Below, one piece after another: positions 55,503 through 64,000 of a stretch of 64,000 nucleotides of DNA. Under the pieces are notes generated by a model that saw only the letters and a program-made list of their open reading frames with translations, did no database searches and was not told the DNA's origin. The stretch is taken from contig CAWKOR010000001.1 of the NCBI GenBank assembly GCA_963851325.1, positions 2,728,001 through 2,792,000 on the forward strand. Direction: 5' to 3'. The stretch is from DATGKG01 sp963851325. Its GTDB lineage: Bacteria > Desulfobacterota > Binatia > Binatales > Binataceae. The position numbers and the translations under genes were made by a program. Position 1 is the first letter of the stretch; every line of letters starts with the position of its first letter.

Positions 55503-57065
55503 ATGAAGACCTGCCCTCGATGTAACCGGACCTATCCCGAAAGCGAAAATTTTTGCGAGGCTGACAGCAGCCCCCTCATCTCGGCGCCTGCCTTCACGCA
55601 ATCGGCAGCTTCTGCGGTTGTCGAATGCCCGGTATGCGGCGGCAAGGCTGAGCCGGGAGAGATCATCTGCAACTTCTGCGGGGCGCGCCTCGATCAGAGT
55701 CAGCCTGCAGAGCAAGCGCCATCCCGCTCGCAAACATCGACTGCTCCTCCTTCGCAAAAGTCGCCGTCGCCATACCCACGGCTGAGTGGCTCCGCGACGC
55801 CGCCACCTCCCGGCACATCGCGGATGTCGGACCCGGTCGAGGCTGACGAGGGTCGCTCGACGCTCGGAGTGATCGGCTATGCGATAGCGGCGGTGATCGC
55901 GCTGGCGGCGGGCGCGTGGTTCGCGATCCATCTGAGTGCCCGCAAAACTGAGCAGGCCGGCGTCGCACCGTCACCTGTGGGCATCGGCTCTCCCAACGCG
56001 GCTACCGGCGGACCGGTCGTGGCGTTGGCGAATGGTATGCCGGTGCAGGTTTCCGGACCGGGCGCGACCTCCGCGGATCGCAGTGCCGAGACCATCAGGA
56101 AGGCGTTCGAAGATAATCGCGGCTCTTTAGCCGATACATTCAACAATGCGCTGGCCTCCGATCCCAGAATTGCCGACGGTATGCTGATCCGCCTGCACAT
56201 CCTCCCCGATGGTTCCGTTGCGAGCGGTGCGGTGCGTACTTCGACCTCGCCGGATCCGTCGCTGGACGCCAAGGCGCTCGCCGCTATGGAAATGTGGAAG
56301 TTGCCCGCTACCAACGCCGGCGAGGTCGATGCCGACTACCCGATAATTTTTGCGCGCGATGGCGCCGAACAATCGCGCATTGAATCTGACCTGCAGACCA
56401 AAATCACCAATTTATCTCCCACTGAACCTCCCGAGTACGCGTCCGCCCCTGCCACCGAGGCCTCGCCACTCGCCTCGCCTGCGGCCGAGGCGGGCGGCGC
56501 GCCGTCAGCGGGAGCCGCATCGAGTCCCGCAATAGCATCCGCGCCGTCGCCGGAGGCTGCACCGAGCCCCAAGGTCGCACCGGCGCCTGAGATCGCGAAA
56601 CCCAAACGCAAGCCGCGGCGCGAACCGGTAGCGCATGCAGCGCCGACGCCTTCGATCTTCGAGCAGGTACGCGCTCGTCTGAAAGCAAATCCGAAGTTAC
56701 GCAGGGTGAACGCCTACACTTCCGGCGGCACTGTCACGCTTTTCGGCAAGGTATTCGGCGAGAGCGAGAAATCGCTGGCGGAGGAAACGGTGCGAAACGT
56801 TCCCGGCGTGACTTCGGTGGTCGATACCATTACGACTGACGAGGGCGAATGGGCAGAGGAGCAAACCCGCATCGCGCGGCAACTTGCCAATGCGGGCCTC
56901 GACAAGGTCACGGTCAAGGTGATCGGTAAGGACGCATTTCTCGATGGCGAGGTGAAAACGGAGCTCGACAAGAGCCGCGCAGTAACGATCGCGGAGGGTG
57001 CTGCGCCGGTTACGGTGCGCACCAATATCATTCGGGTCGCGCCCGGAAGCATGTTTGGTTTCTGA
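55503..57065 (+). CDS. Zinc-ribbon, AgmX-like and BON fusion membrane protein
   Basis: 520 residues. Two N-terminal zinc ribbons (CPRCNRTYPESENFCEAD; CPVCGGKAEPGEIICNFCG) are cytoplasmic, one membrane helix lies at about 125-145 (VIGYAIAAVIALAAGAWFAI), then a TonB/AgmX-type domain (IRKAFEDNRGSLADTFNNAL to DADYPIIFAR), an Ala/Pro-rich linker, and two C-terminal BON-like repeats (SIFEQVRARLKANPKLRRVN, TVTLFGKVFGESEKSLAEET). The layout suggests a protein that spans from inner membrane to periplasm. Function unknown. It starts 108 bp after the LLM gene. Confidence 0.82.
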   Translation: MKTCPRCNRTYPESENFCEADSSPLISAPAFTQSAASAVVECPVCGGKAEPGEIICNFCGARLDQSQPAEQAPSRSQTSTAPPSQKSPSPYPRLSGSATPPPPGTSRMSDPVEADEGRSTLGVIGYAIAAVIALAAGAWFAIHLSARKTEQAGVAPSPVGIGSPNAATGGPVVALANGMPVQVSGPGATSADRSAETIRKAFEDNRGSLADTFNNALASDPRIADGMLIRLHILPDGSVASGAVRTSTSPDPSLDAKALAAMEMWKLPATNAGEVDADYPIIFARDGAEQSRIESDLQTKITNLSPTEPPEYASAPATEASPLASPAAEAGGAPSAGAASSPAIASAPSPEAAPSPKVAPAPEIAKPKRKPRREPVAHAAPTPSIFEQVRARLKANPKLRRVNAYTSGGTVTLFGKVFGESEKSLAEETVRNVPGVTSVVDTITTDEGEWAEEQTRIARQLANAGLDKVTVKVIGKDAFLDGEVKTELDKSRAVTIAEGAAPVTVRTNIIRVAPGSMFGF

Positions 57066-57143
57066 CCAGGCATGCGCTGGGCACGGTGGATCTGGTTCGC
57101 TAATCGGGGTTGCCATGCCAGGGTTGATTCGTCACAGTGGTAT

Positions 57144-57172
57144 TGACATCCTGAAAATCTAAAGATTAGATG
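57144..57172 (+). promoter_or_regulatory. Promoter of SCP2 gene
   Basis: TTGACA (57144-57149), 17-bp spacer, TTAGAT (57167-57172), 50 bp before the ATG. The spacer contains the small palindrome AATCTAAAGATT, a possible operator. Confidence 0.55.
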
Positions 57173-57221
57173 GCTCGCATAGCGCGGCAGCCGCCGCTCT
57201 CCGTAGGAGGACTCCATTCCC

Positions 57222-57557
57222 ATGGCTGATGAAGCACCAACGACTGCCAAGCAAGCATTCGACATGATGCCCACCCGCTTCAACAAAGAAGCGGCCAAGG
57301 GACTCAACGCGGTTTACCAGTTCGACCTTTCCGGCGACGGCGGCGGAAAGTGGCAGGTCATCATCAAGGATCAGACTGTCGAGGTTAAGGAAGGCGCGAA
57401 TCCTTCACCGAGCATCACGATCTCGATGACGGCACAGGACTATCTGGACATGTTGTCAGGGAAACTGAACGGGCAGGTCGCTTTCATGAGCGGCAAGCTT
57501 CGCATCGCGGGCGACATGGGCCTAGCGCTGCGCATGCAGAGCCTGTTCCAAACCTGA
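57222..57557 (+). CDS. SCP2 sterol-binding domain protein
   Basis: 111 residues forming a single SCP-2 domain: AKGLNAVYQFDLSGDGGGKW, ITISMTAQDYLDMLSGKLNG, FMSGKLRIAGDMGLALRMQS. Such small cytoplasmic proteins bind and move fatty acyl-CoAs or sterol-like lipids. GTAGGAGG lies upstream. Consistent with the lipid metabolism suggested by neighbours. Confidence 0.9.
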   Translation: MADEAPTTAKQAFDMMPTRFNKEAAKGLNAVYQFDLSGDGGGKWQVIIKDQTVEVKEGANPSPSITISMTAQDYLDMLSGKLNGQVAFMSGKLRIAGDMGLALRMQSLFQT

Positions 57558-57877
57558 GGCACAAATGATTGAAGCGCGCCGGACTCGCGCGCTTACTACG
57601 CAGTCCGGCGCATTTCTCCCCAGCCTGACTCTTCGGATAGATCCTTTTCGAAAAGAACCCACAGCAAGCCGCCCAACATCATGGATTAAACGTCTGGTCG
57701 CATAGCGGGCTTATTCAAAAATCCATACCCAATTATCCAATTCTGAGACATCGGTGATTACAGTGCGCATGAGCGCATTGCGGAATTCCAATAGAGTACA
57801 TTTTGTAGAGTGAGGTTTCGTGAGGTCTCATCGACCGGAAGGAGCACGATCCCGTTCTAACTGAAGAGAGGAGCCAC
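57558..57877. other. Intergenic region with hairpin
   Basis: Contains a perfect 10-bp inverted repeat (GCGCCGGACT at 57576-57585 with AGTCCGGCGC at 57602-57611, 16-nt loop) that may end the SCP2 transcript. The remaining 260 bp is A+T-richer, presumably carries the promoter of the next gene, and contains no frame I can support. Confidence 0.5.
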
Positions 57878-58177
57878 ATGAGCTCAAAAGAAACACCTGG
57901 CGCTCTGGACGAAACGCGCGAGAACGCGGCCGACGTTGTGGAGCACGATGACCGCGAGGGCAGCGACAACACCGTCGCACAGAAGCTCTCCCACGAACTC
58001 GACAACTGGCGGCGGCAGCGCAACGGATCGAAACCGCGGCGGCCCGAGATCAGTAACAGTCCCAACGGGCAATCCTCGGGTCCGGCCCGCACCATCAAGG
58101 TGCGCGGACACGAGACGCTGGTGGTGAGAAAGCACAAGCTTCCACCGAAGCCGGAATCAGATTCCGCGTCAGACTAA
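57878..58177 (+). CDS. Small hydrophilic protein of unknown function
   Basis: 99 residues, highly charged and probably disordered (MSSKETPGALDETRENAADV, QKLSHELDNWRRQRNG, RTIKVRGHETLVVRKHKLPP). GAGAGGAG precedes the ATG. No signal peptide or family recognised. Confidence 0.6.
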   Translation: MSSKETPGALDETRENAADVVEHDDREGSDNTVAQKLSHELDNWRRQRNGSKPRRPEISNSPNGQSSGPARTIKVRGHETLVVRKHKLPPKPESDSASD

Positions 58178-58376
58178 GCCGCCTCGCGCGCAACGAACCA
58201 TCTTTCAAAGCGCCGGCATCCGCGATGTCGGTGGCGCCATCGTGGCCGGAGCGACAGCCACCACCGCCTAAAGCATTGATCCAGCCTCGGAATTCGGCCA
58301 TAAGGTCAGGTCCGTTTGACGAGGTGCGGCTACGCCGCGAATCCGACCCTCGCGCTGGAACTGAAGCGTCGTTGCC

Positions 58377-60041
58377 ATGAAGAAAAACGATTCGAACGCC
58401 GATCTGGTGCTCCAGAACGGCAGAGTTTACACCGTCGATGCCTCAAAGCCGTGGGCGGAAGCGCTCGCGATTCGGGCCGGCAAGATTACCTTCGTGGGCG
58501 CCGACAGTGAGGTGAAATCGCTAATCGGATCCGACACGCGCGTCATCGATTTGAAGGGCAAGATGGTCATGCCGGGTATCAACGACGTGCATGTACATCC
58601 GCTCCTGGGCGGACGCGCAGATCTCTTCGAATGCCACTTCCTGCCCACGCTCTCGCTTGAAGAAGTCCTCGCCGTGGTTCGCGCCGATGCCCGCAAGGCG
58701 AGGCCCGGCGCGTGGATCGTCGGCGGTTCATGGGGCAGCAACTTCACCAGCAAGCTGTCGACCCTCGATGCGCTGCGGGCACTCGACGAGGCCAGCGAGG
58801 GGCATCCGGTTTTGCTGCGCGATGACAGCGTACACAATCGATGGGTCAATTCGCGTGCGCTCGAACTCGCCGGCATCGATGCCAACACGCCCGATCCGGT
58901 CGACGGAGTTATCGTTCGCGATGAAGTAACGCGGGCGCCGGTGGGGATGCTCTTCGAGTCTGCGGTCGCGGCAGTCGAGCATGCGGCCGAAGTGGCGAAT
59001 CCCTATTCGCTGGAGGCCAACGTCTCCGCCCTCGCGCGCGCGGTAGAAATTCTAAATTCGTTCGGCGTTACCGGCTTGCAGGATGCCGCCGTCAGCGGAG
59101 CGGTTTTGTCCGCCTACAACAACCTCGATGCGCAGGGAAAACTTTCGGCATGGGTGGTCGGCTCGATGATGGCGGAACCGGCAGGATTCCTGAACGATAT
59201 GGTCGGCGACGAGCTGATCGAACAACGCGCGAGATTCGCCAGCCCGCACGTCCATCCGACCTTCGTCAAGATATTTCTCGACGGCGTCCCGATGTCGCGA
59301 ACCTCCGCGTTCATCGAGCCGTATCTTCCCGACAAAGCGCACGGATGCTGTTTCCGCGGCACCACCATCAAGGCGTTGCCCGAGCTGGCGCGTTTGATCG
59401 CGAAACAGGAGGACCGCGGCCTCGCGGTCAAAATCCATTGCGCCGGCGACGGCGCGGTGCGAACTGCCCTCGACGCTTTCGAGGTGGTGCGATCGTTCAA
59501 AGGCGCGACGCCGCTCACGCATCATATTGCGCACGCCGGGTTCATCGATCCTGCCGACGTTCGGCGCTTCAAGGATTTGAATGTCGTCGCCGACCTATCG
59601 CCGATTCTCTGGTACCCGAACCAGATCATCGATGGCATCGAACAAGCGGTGGGTGAGCGTGTCCGTCAATATTGGCCGAATCGCAACTTGCTCGAGGCCG
59701 GAGCTTTGATCGCTACCGGGACCGATTGGCCGGTGATCCCCAATCCGGATCCGTGGTCAGGCATGGAGGGATTGATCACACGCCGCAATCCGGACGGCCA
59801 ATTCGACGGCGCGTTGTGGCCGGAGCAGGCGTTGGATCTTGCGGCTGCGATCGCCGCCTATACCGCCAATCCTGCCCGCGCGATGGGGCTTAACGGCGTG
59901 ACAGGTTCGCTATCAATCGGAAAGTCGGCCGACCTGATAGTGCTCGATCGAAACTTGTTCGCGATTGCGCCCTCCGATATCGGCGACACGGAGGTGCTGA
60001 CCACCTTCTTCGAGGGCCGGGTCGCCTTTCAGCGCGAATAA
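58377..60041 (+). CDS. Amidohydrolase family protein (YtcJ-like)
   Basis: 554 residues with the composite amidohydrolase fold: start ADLVLQNGRVYTVDASKPWA, metal motif MPGINDVHVHPLLGG, KIFLDGVPMSRTSA, KIHCAGDGAVRTALDAF (metal His), HHIAHAGFIDPADVRRF, and TGTDWPVIPNPDPW (catalytic Asp). YtcJ-like metal-dependent hydrolases act on varied amides, including N-acyl compounds. Substrate unknown. Apparently a single-gene unit. Confidence 0.9.
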   Translation: MKKNDSNADLVLQNGRVYTVDASKPWAEALAIRAGKITFVGADSEVKSLIGSDTRVIDLKGKMVMPGINDVHVHPLLGGRADLFECHFLPTLSLEEVLAVVRADARKARPGAWIVGGSWGSNFTSKLSTLDALRALDEASEGHPVLLRDDSVHNRWVNSRALELAGIDANTPDPVDGVIVRDEVTRAPVGMLFESAVAAVEHAAEVANPYSLEANVSALARAVEILNSFGVTGLQDAAVSGAVLSAYNNLDAQGKLSAWVVGSMMAEPAGFLNDMVGDELIEQRARFASPHVHPTFVKIFLDGVPMSRTSAFIEPYLPDKAHGCCFRGTTIKALPELARLIAKQEDRGLAVKIHCAGDGAVRTALDAFEVVRSFKGATPLTHHIAHAGFIDPADVRRFKDLNVVADLSPILWYPNQIIDGIEQAVGERVRQYWPNRNLLEAGALIATGTDWPVIPNPDPWSGMEGLITRRNPDGQFDGALWPEQALDLAAAIAAYTANPARAMGLNGVTGSLSIGKSADLIVLDRNLFAIAPSDIGDTEVLTTFFEGRVAFQRE

Positions 60042-60170
60042 GACGGCGAGTGTTTCGATAGCAGTGTAATCCGGAAACGAAGAAGCACGACGATCTGGAT
60101 GATCATCGTGCTTCCCGTTTACTACAACTGTAGGGCTCGTAGCGACATCGCTACGGCTCGCAACGATTCC

Positions 60171-62001
60171 CTAGGTGAAGAGCATCCCTTTCATCTGGCC
60201 GTCGGCGCGCCATTTGCGCACCAGGTCGTAGAACTCCACCGGTCCCCCGCCGTAAAGCGCGCCAATAAAGCCGGCGCCTGCCTCCACGTGCCCTTCGTTG
60301 TTGTAGTAGCCCGGGGTGCACGCCTCCAGAAAGCTCTGGTTGTTGATGGCCTTCTGCTTGACGATCTCCACCCACTCCGCTTCGGCCTCGGCGCTCGGCT
60401 CAAGGCATCGTGCTTCATTCGATTTCGTATGCTGAATGAGCTCCGCGATGTGACGCGCCTGCTCTTCGAGCATATGCGGAAAATTCGCGGTGAGCGCATT
60501 CTGCGTGATGCCCATGTGGAAGCAGTTCGGGAAGCCGTTGCTGTAGAAGCCGTGCAGCGTTTTCATGCCGCTGGCCCAGTACTCGGTGAGCGACTTGCCG
60601 CCACGACCATAGACCTCGAAACCCGCGCGCCGGGTGTAGGCGGTCCCTACTTCGAATCCGGTCGCGAAGATGATGCAATCGACCTCGTACTCCACTCCCT
60701 CGAACACCAGGCCCTTCTCGGTGATGCGATCGACTCCGCGGCCCTTGGTATCGACCAGTGTCACGTTAGGCCGGTTGAACGCCGGCAGGTATTCGTCGTT
60801 GAAGGTGGGACGCTTGCAGAACTGACGATACCATGGCTTCAGTGCGTCGGCCGTTTTCTTGTCCTTCACTACCCTATCTACGCGCGCGCGGATCTGGTTC
60901 ATCTTCTTGAAATCCGCGAGCTCCATCATACGCCCGAATTCCTCAGGCGAGATCGCTTCATCCGCGCTGGACCGGAAGAATGGCGCCCAGGTTGCGAATG
61001 ATGTCGGTCCATCCGTCACTGACGAGATCGACCTCTTCCATGCCACCCGACACCAGGACATTGAAGTTGTCCATTCGACGGCGCTGCCACCCCGGGGTCA
61101 GAGTCTTGACCCATTCCGGATCGGTCGGACGGTTCCCACGCTCATCGACCGACGACGGGGTGCGCTGGAACACGTAGAGATGCTGTGCGTATTTGGCGAG
61201 GTATGGAACGCATTGAACGGCGGTTGCGCCGGTGCCGATAACGGCCACCTTCTTGTCGCCGAGCTTGTTGAGATTTCCGGTGGTATCGCCGCCGGTGTAT
61301 CCGTAGTCCCAGCGACTGGTATGGAAGGTGTGACCTTTGTAGCTATCGATGCCCGGAATACCAGGAAGCTTGGGCCGATTCAGTGGCCCGTTGGACATGA
61401 CCACGAAGCGGGCGCGCATCCGATCGTCACGATCGGTGGTGATGATCCAGCGGCACTCTTCCTCGTTCCAGGTTATCGATTTGATCTGGGTTTGAAAGCA
61501 GACGTCGCGATAGAGATCGTATTTCTTTCCGATGCGCCGCGAGTGCTCCAGGATTTCCGGAGCATAGGAGTATTTCTCCTTCGGTATGTAGCCGGTCTCC
61601 TCGAGCAGCGGCAGGTATATGTAGGCCTCGATATCGCATTGCGCACCGGGATAACGATTCCAATACCAGGTGCCACCGAAGTCGCCACCCTTCTCGATCA
61701 TGCGGATGCTTTGCACGCCGGCTTCGCGTAAACGCGCACCCGCCAGCAGACCGCCGAAGCCGCCGCCGATAATCAGAACCTCGACCTCATCGTTCAGAGG
61801 CTTGCGGGTGAAGCCCGGGTCGACGTAGGGGTCGTCGATGTAGCGTTTGAAATCGCCCTTCACTTCGACGTACTGCTCATTGCCATCGTTGCGCAAGCGT
61901 TTGTCTCGCTCCTCGCGGTATCTGTTGCGGAGCGCATCAGGATCGAAATCGTACCCTTGAACACCGTTTCCAGCGGATGAGACTTTTTCAACGTCACTCA
62001 T
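60171..62001 (-). CDS. Flavin-containing (Baeyer-Villiger type) monooxygenase, one frameshift
   Basis: Two leftward frames form one enzyme of about 610 residues. From ATG 62001: FAD site VLIIGGGFGGLLAGARL, the Baeyer-Villiger fingerprint YKGHTFHTSRWD, and NADPH site VAVIGTGATAVQCVPYLA. Near 61000 the text ...IIRNLGA continues in the other frame as FRSSADEAISPEEFGRMMEL, then IFATGFEVG and the C-terminus. The span is 3n+1, consistent with one extra base. Baeyer-Villiger enzymes insert oxygen beside a ketone to form esters or lactones. Error or mutation cannot be separated here. Confidence 0.86.
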
Positions 62002-62154
62002 TGGATCAAACTCCCATGGCGTGGTGGCAGCACACGCAGAATAAGTCGAAATGTATCAGAGCTTTCTACCAGATTGGTAATTCATTCATAAAGGGAAATC
62101 TTCCACAGTGGGCATGCGTGCCCGCAGGAGGTGGCAGGCTCAGGCCGCCGGTTC

Positions 62155-63438
62155 TTACGAGCGAAAAATCTCGACCGGCATCTCATGCGATGCTTGCCGC
62201 GCTGGATAAATCGTTGCGAGCAGGCACAACACCATCGAAGCGATCGCAACCCAGGCGAAGCTCACTGGATCCACCGCGATCGGCACCGACGAAATCCCAT
62301 AAATTTCGCGCGAGATGTGGATGAAGTGGTAGCGCTCGAGAACCACGCATCCCGCTGCGCCCAGAATCAAACCGGCAAAAGTGCCGGCTCCGCCCACGAT
62401 CAGACCCTTGAGAGTGAAAATGCGGCGGATTTCCGCCGGCGTCGCGCCCATCGCAATCAATACCGCGACGTCCTTGCGCTTCTCCATCACCACCATAATC
62501 AGCGTCGCGATGAGATTGAACGCGGCAACTCCAATAAGCAGCATCAACACCATCGCGTAGACCCGCTTGAGCATCGCGAATCCCGCCGATGCCGACTGGT
62601 TGTACTGCACCCAGCTTCGCACGCGAAATTGTGCGGGCAGGACCTCGCGCAGCGTATTGGCGACTGCATCAGTGGCGTCAAGCGACGTGAGATGAACGTC
62701 GATCCCATCGACCACTCCGGGGCGTCCAAAGAAGTTCTGCGCGCGCACCAGGTCCATGAACACCATGTTGGTGTCGAGAAAAGCCATCCCCGAATCGAAG
62801 ATCGCGCCGACCACGAAATTGCCGCTGCGCGCACTCAGATTTCCTCCCGCTCCCACAATCGGCGCAATCACCCGAATCGGGTCGCCGCGCTTCACCTTGA
62901 GCTTCTGCGCCAGCGTGACTCCAATCGCTATTGCACCCTGCGGCGCCTCCTGACCGGGAGCTGCGGGGTTGTAGGCCTTCAGCAAGTCGGCCAATGCGCC
63001 TTCCTTCATGTAGCGCGTCCATTGCGAAGTGATGACCGGATTGTCGGGCTCGATGCCGCGCACTACCACGCCGCCGAGTCCGCGTCCCGAGCCGAGCATC
63101 GCCTGACCAAGAACGAACGGATCGGAGCCGCTCACATGCGGCACCGCGGCGACCTTCTGCTGAATTTCGCGATAATCCGGAATCGACCCTTGGGTGCTGA
63201 CAATTTCCACCTGGAAGCTTAGCGCCAGGACGCGTTGCTTCAGGCTTGCCTCGAAACCGCCCATCACCGAAAGGGTCACGATCAGGGCGGCGACGCCGAT
63301 CATCACACCGACGGCGCTGAGCAGCGTCGTCACGGAGATGAAGGCGTCTTTGCGGCGTGCGCGCAGATATCGCAGCGCGATTGCGAGTTCGTATCTCACG
63401 GTGAGATGGCGTCCGATCCGGCGGCGATTCAGCCGCAC
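62155..63438 (-). CDS. lolC: Lipoprotein-releasing ABC transporter permease LolC/LolE
   Basis: About 427 residues from GTG 63438, or 414 from a second GTG at 63399 (VRYELAIALRYLRARRKDAF), where homology begins. The family pattern is one N-terminal membrane helix (ISVTTLLSAVGVMIGVAALI), a large periplasmic domain, then three C-terminal helices (AMVLMLLIGVAAFNLIATLI; GLIVGGAGTFAGLILGAAGC; FAWVAIASMVLCLLATIYPA). LolCDE extracts mature lipoproteins for outer-membrane sorting, implying a diderm cell. No LolD ATPase is in view. Confidence 0.9.
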   Translation of the reverse strand: MRLNRRRIGRHLTVRYELAIALRYLRARRKDAFISVTTLLSAVGVMIGVAALIVTLSVMGGFEASLKQRVLALSFQVEIVSTQGSIPDYREIQQKVAAVPHVSGSDPFVLGQAMLGSGRGLGGVVVRGIEPDNPVITSQWTRYMKEGALADLLKAYNPAAPGQEAPQGAIAIGVTLAQKLKVKRGDPIRVIAPIVGAGGNLSARSGNFVVGAIFDSGMAFLDTNMVFMDLVRAQNFFGRPGVVDGIDVHLTSLDATDAVANTLREVLPAQFRVRSWVQYNQSASAGFAMLKRVYAMVLMLLIGVAAFNLIATLIMVVMEKRKDVAVLIAMGATPAEIRRIFTLKGLIVGGAGTFAGLILGAAGCVVLERYHFIHISREIYGISSVPIAVDPVSFAWVAIASMVLCLLATIYPARQASHEMPVEIFRS

Positions 63439-63457
63439 GAAATCAGTCGAGCCGCAC

Positions 63458-64000
63458 TCAGAATATCACGTTTTCCCTGGTCAGCTGCTCGATCTCCTCG
63501 GTGCTGAGTCCAAGCATTCCGCGAAAGACCTCCTCGTTGTGCTGACCCAGGACCGGCGCCGCGCTGCGAAGTTCGCCGGGCGTGCGACTGAGGCGATGTT
63601 GCAATCCTTCGTACGGCTGCGGGCCCATCTGCTTGTGCTCGAGCCAATGCCAGAAATCGAAGGCCTCGAGATTATCATCCTGATGCAGGTCCATGCAGTT
63701 CTGCACCGGATATGCGGCGACACCGGCCGCTTGTAGCCGCGCCGTCAGATCGTTGGCCGATTGATTGCGGGTGAGGCCGCCGACGAATTGATCGAGCGCG
63801 ACTCGATTCTCTATCCGCGACATCTGCGTGCCGAATCGTGCGTCGTTTGCGGCCGCGCCCAAAGCTTTCAGCATCGATTGCCACTCGGCGTCGTTGGCGA
63901 CCGCAATCGCGATCCAGCGCTCCTCGACGCCTTCATCGACGCATCGATAGGCACCATGCGGCGCATATCGCATCGAGGCGTTTCCGCTCGGACCCAGCGA
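63458..64000 (-). CDS. CaiB/BaiF family III CoA-transferase, 5' end outside window
   Basis: The leftward frame enters from the right edge (…PSGNASMRYAPHGAYRCVDE) and stops at 63458, giving about 180 visible residues. RCVDEGVEERWIAIAVANDA, DLTARLQAAGVAAYPVQNCM and HKQMGPQPYEGLQHRLSRTP match the C-terminal part of formyl-CoA/carnitine CoA-transferase-type enzymes, which move CoA between carboxylic acids in catabolism. An internal ATG at 63973 is not the true start. Confidence 0.88.
   Translation of the reverse strand, partial: SLGPSGNASMRYAPHGAYRCVDEGVEERWIAIAVANDAEWQSMLKALGAAANDARFGTQMSRIENRVALDQFVGGLTRNQSANDLTARLQAAGVAAYPVQNCMDLHQDDNLEAFDFWHWLEHKQMGPQPYEGLQHRLSRTPGELRSAAPVLGQHNEEVFRGMLGLSTEEIEQLTRENVIF

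Noticed and set aside
62131..63222. 363-codon frame opposite the LolC/E permease
   Set aside because: Shadow frame with His/Arg-rich sequence and no homology-like motif.

Overview
The window is G+C-rich (about 60% by eye), densely coded on both strands, and has no rRNA, tRNA, CRISPR array or intact insertion sequence that I can see. Four luciferase-like (LLM/F420-type) oxidoreductases, a single-chain acyl-CoA carboxylase, VOC dioxygenases, an FAA hydrolase, a phytanoyl-CoA dioxygenase, an SCP2 protein, a CoA-transferase and a Baeyer-Villiger-type monooxygenase suggest a free-living aerobic soil bacterium with broad lipid and aromatic catabolism. Diderm features (LolC/E, TatA, DsbD, lipoproteins, BON proteins) are present. 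My inference, not proven by a marker gene, is an uncultured lineage such as Binatota or a relative of the former Deltaproteobacteria.

Layout. 0-8 kb: two LLM oxidoreductases, a lipoprotein, an anchored alpha/beta hydrolase and a GST; a repeat-rich gap (4.3-5.2 kb) with an 89-bp tandem array; then a leftward serine hydrolase, FAA hydrolase and extradiol-type VOC cluster. 8-15.5 kb: a large hybrid histidine kinase and a 1147-residue acyl-CoA carboxylase. 15.5-20.2 kb: a decayed stretch with two multiply frameshifted genes. 20.2-23.3 kb: an ilvBN operon preceded by a leader peptide and attenuator. 23.4-31.5 kb: VOC, PhyH, reductase, ferredoxin, lexA, histidine kinase, cstA with a coupled small gene, envelope proteins and tatA. 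32-45 kb: methionine synthase-like, SDR, methyltransferase, nadE, TetR, M20 peptidase, membrane protein, amidase, MBL, GST and LLM genes.

45.6-55 kb holds the most notable feature. A signal-peptide-bearing rhodanese (45682-46164) has an in-frame TGA exactly at its catalytic cysteine, followed at the right distance by a SECIS-like hairpin. selA, which makes selenocysteyl-tRNA, lies about 6.5 kb downstream, in an apparent operon with a RibBA-like protein that has lost catalytic residues in both halves and with dsbD. I read the rhodanese as an exported selenoprotein. Between them are a VOC/CGNR-regulator pair with two matching operators around a strong promoter, and a coupled nucleotidyltransferase-galactokinase pair.

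55-64 kb: a zinc-ribbon/AgmX/BON fusion protein, SCP2 protein, amidohydrolase, frameshifted monooxygenase, LolC/E permease and a CoA-transferase running off the end. Three otherwise healthy genes (ilvB, the M20 peptidase and the monooxygenase) each carry what looks like one extra base, so assembly error must be weighed against real mutation.
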